Source: Pelodera strongyloides (Eukaryota; Nematoda; Chromadorea; Rhabditida; Rhabditidae). From it: 64,000 nucleotides of DNA. A program made the translations under genes and the position numbers. The DNA is taken from the NCBI GenBank assembly GCA_036852015.1, contig JAANDG010000146.1, positions 124,001 through 188,000 on the forward strand. Direction: 5' to 3'. The stretch's first letter is position 1. Every line of letters starts with the position of its first letter. Shown in pieces: positions 58,701-64,000 of the stretch. The notes under the pieces are model-generated. The model saw only the letters and a list, made by a program, of their open reading frames with translations. It did no database searches and was not told the origin of the DNA.

Positions 58701-61700
58701 GTTTGCAAGATGGTAGCACTGGGCGGGATTCGAACCCGGGTCGTATGGGTGAGAGACGAGAACTTTGCCAGTGAGCCACGACGCCCCTGCATCGTACATC
58801 GTGCATCGTATTTTGTGATCGTAGAAAGGATAGGTTTACCACTACTTATTACTTGTTACCGTATTTGTTTAGTTACCTTTTCATTTGATTTGCAGATTGC
58901 AACATTTTTCACCGGCTGCACGATATTTTTGTTCACGTTGCTGAAGGACTACTGGTTCGTGGGTTTTGTTTAATTAGTAGTGACTGTAGCATTTTATTCA
59001 TTTCCTATTCGTTAGTTGCAACAAGTTAGGGCGAAGTGGTCTTCGTTGATATTGAACATTCTGTATTCTGTAGGATTGTACGTTGTGCTTGGTAGGATTG
59101 GTTGGCTTGGTTGTGTTATTTTTGTGCGTGGCTGTAAATCCAGAAGAAGCAAGAAGACGCGCGAGTTGTAAATTCGTGTATGTATGCGTTCGGACTCTGA
59201 TAATTCTTTCCAGCCAACAATGGGCGTGCCTCTGATGATTGCGGGTATTGAAAAGCTTGTCGATCGTGGATCCAAGGTGTGTTGTTATATTATTTAGTTG
59301 TGTTTTGTTCCTGTTTTAGTTTCTGAAAGAATTAACCGAGGTTCACTTTTTGTGTGTTTTGTTCTGAACTCTGATTCTGAAATACTTTGTTTAATGTTCA
59401 TGTTGATATTTGTCGGATATTAACTGTGGTGTTGACGTGTTGAATACAACGGCAACGGTAGTGTCACTTACGTTTTTTTTTTGTAAAATTAAAATTTTTC
59501 CCTATTTAGACTATCACCTCTCTTCACTCGATGCTCTTCTCGTTGTGTGTGCGTTCGGGATCGCATGATTTGCTGGAACAAGTGCTTCCGTATGTTGAAG
59601 TAGAGATTCGGTCGATGTTAAATGAGGTGGGTGAAACATTTGATTATGTGTTCTCCACTAGTGTTTTGTTTGATTTGTAAGTAAAGAGCTGAATAGGTCA
59701 ATTCCGAAATGTTACCGTATTGGATGTTCTAGCAAAAGTTGCACTATTTTGCGCTATTATATGGAATTTGTGAAACTTTACGTTTTTCGGTTTAATTAAG
59801 TCCCGGTTTGGCTTGTGGTTACTGTTTCACTATATCCCTTATTCTGATTTTGAGCAACTAGCAACTAGGAACTTGGTTCTTCTATTTTTTAGCGATCATG
59901 TGAAACATTAGGGAATTTCAGTTCCATTTTTAAGAGTTCTGTTGATATTTTATTTATGACATCCGTAGAGAGTACGCAATTGGCTCAAACATGTAGCCGT
60001 AGCCGCAACGCGCCTGTCTCAGGCATTAGTATCACTTTTACTTCTAATGGGGTTTCCAAGTATACCAAAAACGTGTGTGTTTCTGTCAAAATTACCGTAT
60101 TTTGGAAATATAAATGAATATTTAAAGAGTCAGGCCCATTTCAAATGACAACTATTTTTGATGATTCCATCTAGTTCTCGATGTCAAATATAGTAGGATG
60201 CAATATTTTTCTTATTTTCAAGCGCAAGATTCACACACTATTCGGCAATTTACCGTGGGCAGTCATACCCAACTATTTATCGCAGTTGGCACGCCCCTTC
60301 GCGCTCATTGGCCAATATCGCAATTGCCACGCCCAATAGAGCATATTGCCCAATTAGCGAGAATGGGCGTGACAACTGCGGTAAATAGTTGGGTATGACT
60401 GGCACTGGTAAATTGCCGAATACTGCGTGAATATTGCGCTTGAAAATTAGGAAAATATCATATCCTACTATATTTGACATGAAGAATCAGATGGAATCAT
60501 CAAAAATAGGGGTCATTTGAAATGGGCCTGACCCTTTAATATGAGAAATTATATATATAAAATATAAACTGGCAATGACGTACGAAAATATTTTTCATTT
60601 AGAACGGTGTGGCCCAAACTGTGACCGAGCTAGCGAAAATGGGTGCAAAGCCAACGGTCGATGCTGTTTTTGTTTTGATCTACCTTGTCTGTGGTGAGTT
60701 CTGTATTACTCTGTAATCTGTATTACTTTGTAATTTGTGTAGAGCTAGAGTTTGAACTTTGGTATGATGACATGATCCTATATTTCCTACACCCTGCGAA
60801 ACATTTTAAAATTCTAATCACTATTACTATAGTTTTAGTGCTACACACATCTTACAACCCCTTTTTGCATAAAGCAGGGAAACGAGCCCGTCTCCGTCTC
60901 CACAATAACAAGGTTAAGACGGGTCTAACCTTAACCTTTTTAACCTTCACCTTGTTATTGTGAGGACGCGCTAGTTTCTCTGCTTTATGCAAAAAGTGCG
61001 TTTTTCGTTACTCGACTGATTTTGAGTGCCGGATATTTCACTTGTGAGTTTGCTTGCAAACACTGGAATTATTAATATTGTTAAAGCGAAATGCTAGCCT
61101 CTTTGGAAAATTTGCATATGATAAGCAAATCCTATGTATCCTATGCTAATTTTGTACGATTGCCGTGGACGATCGTACAAAATTAGCATAGGATACATAG
61201 GATTTGCTTATCATATGCAAATTTTCCAAAGGGGCTAGCATTTCGCTTTAATGTTATTCAGGTGGTGAACTGTTAACTGAAGCGGGTCGTTTCGAGGAGG
61301 CCAGTATGTTCTTTGCGAATGCGATCACTTTCCCGGCACAAGCTTTGCACCCTTTGCAATTGACAGCGCACAAGAAGTAAGTTGTAATAATTTTGACCGT
61401 TTCGCGACCAGTTTCTGTGATTTATGTTTATGTAAAGTTATAGGATTATGACTAGAGAGCTCCTGAGCTCATGTTGTCTTAGGCTAATTCGTTAAGCTCC
61501 TCTTGTACTAAATGCTCTTATATACTGATGTTTGGCACGCGCCTTATTGTTGGAAGGAGGTTTCGTTAGCTCTAGTTGTTTGTTATTAAATTGCGTACCA
61601 AATGAAAGGAGTCAGTTAGCCCTAATATTTTAGATGGACCCTCCTGCAGCTGCTCCTTGATGAGGATCCTACTCCACTACCTGGACAATCTCCCCATATG

Positions 61701-63647
61701 GTGCGAGCATGGAAAGAGTGCGGGGAGATATACGTGAAGGTAAGCCTTCTTTCAGTAGTTGTTCTTTGACGGTAGACGGTATGTGTATTGGTCGTTTATT
61801 TGATTGGAACTTGGAACTTAAATGCTTAACTGTCATCTGTCCAAGAATTTCGATCGCAGTTCCACAGAACGTTTTGTCCATTTATGAGCCAACCGCATCC
61901 TATCCGTACCTTGTTACCTACTTTTAGACTTTTAGCATACATTTACTTGTGCATCGAATGTTATCCGTATGTATCATTATGAAGGAAAAGCAAGCATTGT
62001 TGTGGATAAAAGCAGTTGTTTCCAGATTGTAGAGGCGTGCAACATGGAAGGAGACATTGTCAGTCGAATTGAAGCAATTAAGAACAAAAACCGAGCTAAA
62101 ATCATTGAGGTGAGCGTTTCGTATGAACTATATTTGCAATCTTTATAGTTGCTGTTCTGGATTCGCCCTGTTTTTGTGTATTTGTCTGAAGAGTAAAAAA
62201 CCACTTGTTTATTGCGGAGCGAAGCGGAGAGTAGAAGTAGAGATGTTATGGTGTTTTTAGGTAGGCACCAAAAAGTTTATTCGTTTATTGTTCCCTCCCT
62301 CGTTTAGGATCGCTGCTTGGGCGTAATTGAACGATTGCAACAAGTTCTCCGCGAAAGGCGTTTGTTCAAGATTATTCGGGTTAGTTGTGGATGTGGATAT
62401 TGGAGATACAAGTTTATTTTATTATCAGATGTGCGTCGTGTGATTGTGTGTATTTTTTTGTTGTAGTTAGCTGCCATTGATAGGGAGTAGAAACATGGAT
62501 TGTAAGGTTTGTTGAGAGTTGAACGTAAAATATATATTAGTTGTTTGTATTCAAGCAACTGATTTTTAGTGTTTTTCTGCGATTCAATTGCCAGAACTGG
62601 CGCGAAGGACGTACATCGAACAGGAGGAACTGATGAGACTCATTGCCGAGTTGGTCATTTTATTTACTTTTTTTTGTGAATTTGCATAGCGGTTTCTGTG
62701 TTTTTAAACTTAAACTCTCGTCGTGGTTGACGTATTCTGGCCACGCACTATGTTTGGAAGTACAGTACGAAGTACGCAGAAAGTATTTCCATTTTGAAAC
62801 GAATAATTTGTGAATACTCAGAATGCACGTAGTATCGTAGTATTTGATCTGCAATTACAATTCGACGGTTCTCATATTGAATATTGAATACTTTATTCTG
62901 AAAAAGAACAAAAGCAAACTAATACAGCATGAACAAATACATAAAAAAACGTAAAGCGAAATCATTTATCGGGAATAAGTTTACCAAATTTAACTAATCG
63001 TCGTTGTGTTTTTTATCTTGAACTTTGTCATGCTTCTACTTTAGGTTGAAACAAGATAACCGATTAGAGGGAGAAGTGGGAGAGATTGCCCAGTTGAGGG
63101 TTCCCAAGTCACCAATCAGGGAGGACCACGTGGATAACGCACTGAAACGGTAGTTTGTCTTTGCTTAGCTTTTTTTCTAAACCAGTATGCATTAGTTTTT
63201 ATTTATGTTTACTTACTGTACACAGTCTTAGCAACTAGTGTTCTTTATTTATGAGTAGTTAAAAAGTCTTGATTGATGAGTTTATTGCGGAGCGAAGTGG
63301 AGAGTAGAAGTAGAGATGTTGTGGGAGTTTCACCAAAAAGTTTATTCGTTTATTGTTCCCTCCCTCGTTTAGGATCGCTGCTTGGGCGTAATTGAACGAT
63401 TGCAACAAGTTTGTTATGCTGTTGAGAAATATGCATTGTTTTGTACTGGGACTGTTTGTGTGTGAGTTTACGCGGTTATTGTTTCAGGGTTGATTATCTG
63501 CAGTCGCAGCTGGCGAACACACACGAGGCAATTCAATTCCATCCGTTGTATATTTGGAGAACACAGAGACATGATAGGCCTTTGCATTTGCCGGGAGTCC
63601 CGCCACCACAGGTTAGTGCAGTACTGATGCCGAGGCCGCACTTATGA
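55739..63647 (+). CDS. COPS3: COP9 signalosome complex subunit 3
   Basis: Eighteen exons: 55739-55816, 56211-56402, 56622-56714, 57066-57165, 57391-57440, 57603-57725, 58018-58099, 58896-58954, 59214-59276, 59510-59626, 60603-60693, 61262-61376, 61634-61739, 62026-62109, 62308-62379, 62570-62649, 63045-63149 and 63488-63647. All GT-AG, phases consistent, 589 residues. CSN3 signatures: SLEKLLTKMNSLAAEGNWTE near residue 130; LSELEQFMVALDPSKHTAAF; SLHSMLFSLCVRSGSHDLLE with a VLPYVEVEI strand; GGELLTEAGRFEEASMFFAN with AITFPAQAL; and a PCI/winged-helix segment (VIERLQQVLRERRLFKIIR, then ELARRTYIEQEELMRLIAEL). CSN3 is a scaffold PCI subunit of the cullin-deneddylating COP9 signalosome. The first 121 residues are an A/P-rich extension not typical of CSN3. 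The exon 8 donor and the 3' end (stop, or a further intron at CAG|GTTAGT) are the least certain points. Confidence 0.88.
58395..58793 (-). repeat. tRNA-derived SINE in CSN3 intron 7
   Basis: On the minus strand it opens GGGGCGTCGTGGCTCACTGG (A box TGGCTCACTGG) and has the B box GGGTTCGAATCCCGCC about 45 bp later. A unique body follows, and it ends in a short tandem tail built from ATGATTCTACATGC-like units (58410-58510). This is the classic tRNA-head, body, simple-repeat-tail order of SINEs. Confidence 0.75.
60045..60115. repeat. Truncated TA MITE, 'ATGGGGTTTCCAAGTA' family
   Basis: TAATGGGGTTTCCAAGTATA and AAAATTACCGTATTTTGG are family hallmarks; the right end is missing, just before the foldback at 60122. 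Confidence 0.6.
60122..60539. repeat. 418-bp foldback with TTAA ends in CSN3 intron 10
   Basis: TTAAAGAGTCAGGCCCATTT at the left and AAATGGGCCTGACCCTTTAA at the right. The arms pair through GATGATTCCATCT / AGATGGAATCATC and TCATACCCAACTATTT / AAATAGTTGGGTATGA. Size, TTAA ends and the first bases resemble 33338-33757, but the arms differ in sequence. Confidence 0.85.
60862..60996. repeat. Small foldback in CSN3 intron 11
   Basis: CTTTTTGCATAAAGCAGGGA pairs with TCTCTGCTTTATGCAAAAAG, with an inner CACAATAACAAGG paired with CCTTGTTATTGTG. Confidence 0.75.
61081..61251. repeat. 171-bp foldback with TTAA ends, copy 3, next to CSN3 exon 12
   Basis: TTAAAGCGAAATGCTAGCCT mirrored by GGGGCTAGCATTTCGCTTTAA. 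The loop (TGCCGTGGACG) is inverted relative to copies 1 and 2, so this copy lies in the opposite orientation. Its right end is 10 bp from the exon 12 acceptor AG at 61260-61261. Confidence 0.9.
63281..63411 (+). repeat. Partial duplicate of CSN3 exon 15 with its 3' splice site
   Basis: TTTATTGCGGAGCGAAG, GAGAGTAGAAGTAGAGATG and TTCCCTCCCTCGTTTAG, then GATCGCTGCTTGGGCGTAAT, repeat 62213-62352 almost exactly. The copy ends in the middle of exon 15 (after GCAACAAGTT) and lies in the intron between exons 17 and 18. Confidence 0.9.
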
Positions 63648-64000
63648 TAGCAGATAAAAAAAATTAGAAAAGGGTGGGTGAAATGAAATGTTTCAAACAT
63701 CTCATTTCATCCATCATACATGGCCTTTTCTTACTCTCGTTTTACTTTTGATGATGTATGGGACTCTTTGTTGTACGGGGGTAGATGAAGGAGGCTGACG
63801 CTAAAAGATGTGATAGTAAAGAAATGGGTAGAAAAAAGAAGAGGTGAAAGATGAAATATGTTTACTTACGGTGACTCATTTGCATTTGAAATAACTGTCC
63901 TTATTGTGAACTGTTGCCAACCATGTATGCATCATACTCAGCACGTGGAGTGTGGAATTGCATTGCGGCTCCCCGGCGGCCCGGCTCCTGGTTACGGGGC

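Noticed and set aside
59017..59077. Possible extra CSN3 exon starting TTGCAACAAGTTAGG
   Set aside because: No adequate donor in a matching phase; the sequence does not resemble the CSN3 segment expected between exons 8 and 9, although a tiny missing exon there cannot be excluded.
62455..62495. Alternative CSN3 exon after TTGTTGTAG (reads LAAIDRE then stop)
   Set aside because: It ends in an in-frame TAG, and its only donor gives the wrong phase for the next exon. The exon at 62570-62649 restores the PCI pattern.

Overview
The window is eukaryotic nuclear DNA from an intron-rich genome, most likely an animal or a close unicellular relative. The evidence is canonical GT-AG introns in every gene, nine- and eighteen-exon housekeeping genes, a CCDC28-family gene (best known from animals), Ty3/gypsy and Polinton-type mobile elements, tRNA-derived SINE-like pieces and many MITEs. 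I cannot name the species. Most of the window is repeat-derived; only about 5 kb is convincing host coding sequence. All exon models were built by hand from splice sites, phase and family resemblance; no alignment was run.

Layout. 1-1409: 3' exons of a 12-TM MFS transporter of the SLC22/SV2 type (+). 1706-2687: MITEs. 3544-8041: complete nine-exon GPN3 (-), 284 codons. 8042-10590: intergenic, with CGTAC-rich repeats and one orphan coding-like exon (-, 9719-9923). 10590-24055: a 13.5 kb compound satellite of five head-to-tail units. It is made of 129-bp monomers that each carry TGACGTCA and ATTTGCAT, plus GC-rich hairpins and (CGTTA)n boundary blocks. 24056-34781: gene-poor DNA with GA-rich microsatellites and foldback MITEs. 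34782-40230: Ty3/gypsy LTR retrotransposon with near-identical LTRs but several frameshifts. 40231-46816: more MITEs and a SINE-like tRNA piece. 46817-53466: a Polinton/Maverick-type element with a 6-bp target duplication, 439-bp terminal inverted repeats and an adenain-like protease. It lacks every other expected Polinton gene and instead contains a six-exon gene of unknown family. A second TIR element (49309-52169, TTAA target) is nested in it and carries a possible five-exon gene. 54330-55400: CCDC28-family gene (+). 55739-63647: COP9 signalosome subunit 3 (+), 18 exons, with MITEs, a SINE and an internal exon duplication in its introns.

The host genes are unrelated in role (membrane transport, RNA polymerase II assembly, COP9 signalosome) and do not form a functional cluster. 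The items of greatest interest are the nested, gene-carrying TIR elements at 46.8-53.5 kb, the CRE/octamer satellite at 10.6-24.1 kb, and the family of TTAA-flanked foldback elements, one of which abuts a 3' splice site of the CSN3 gene.
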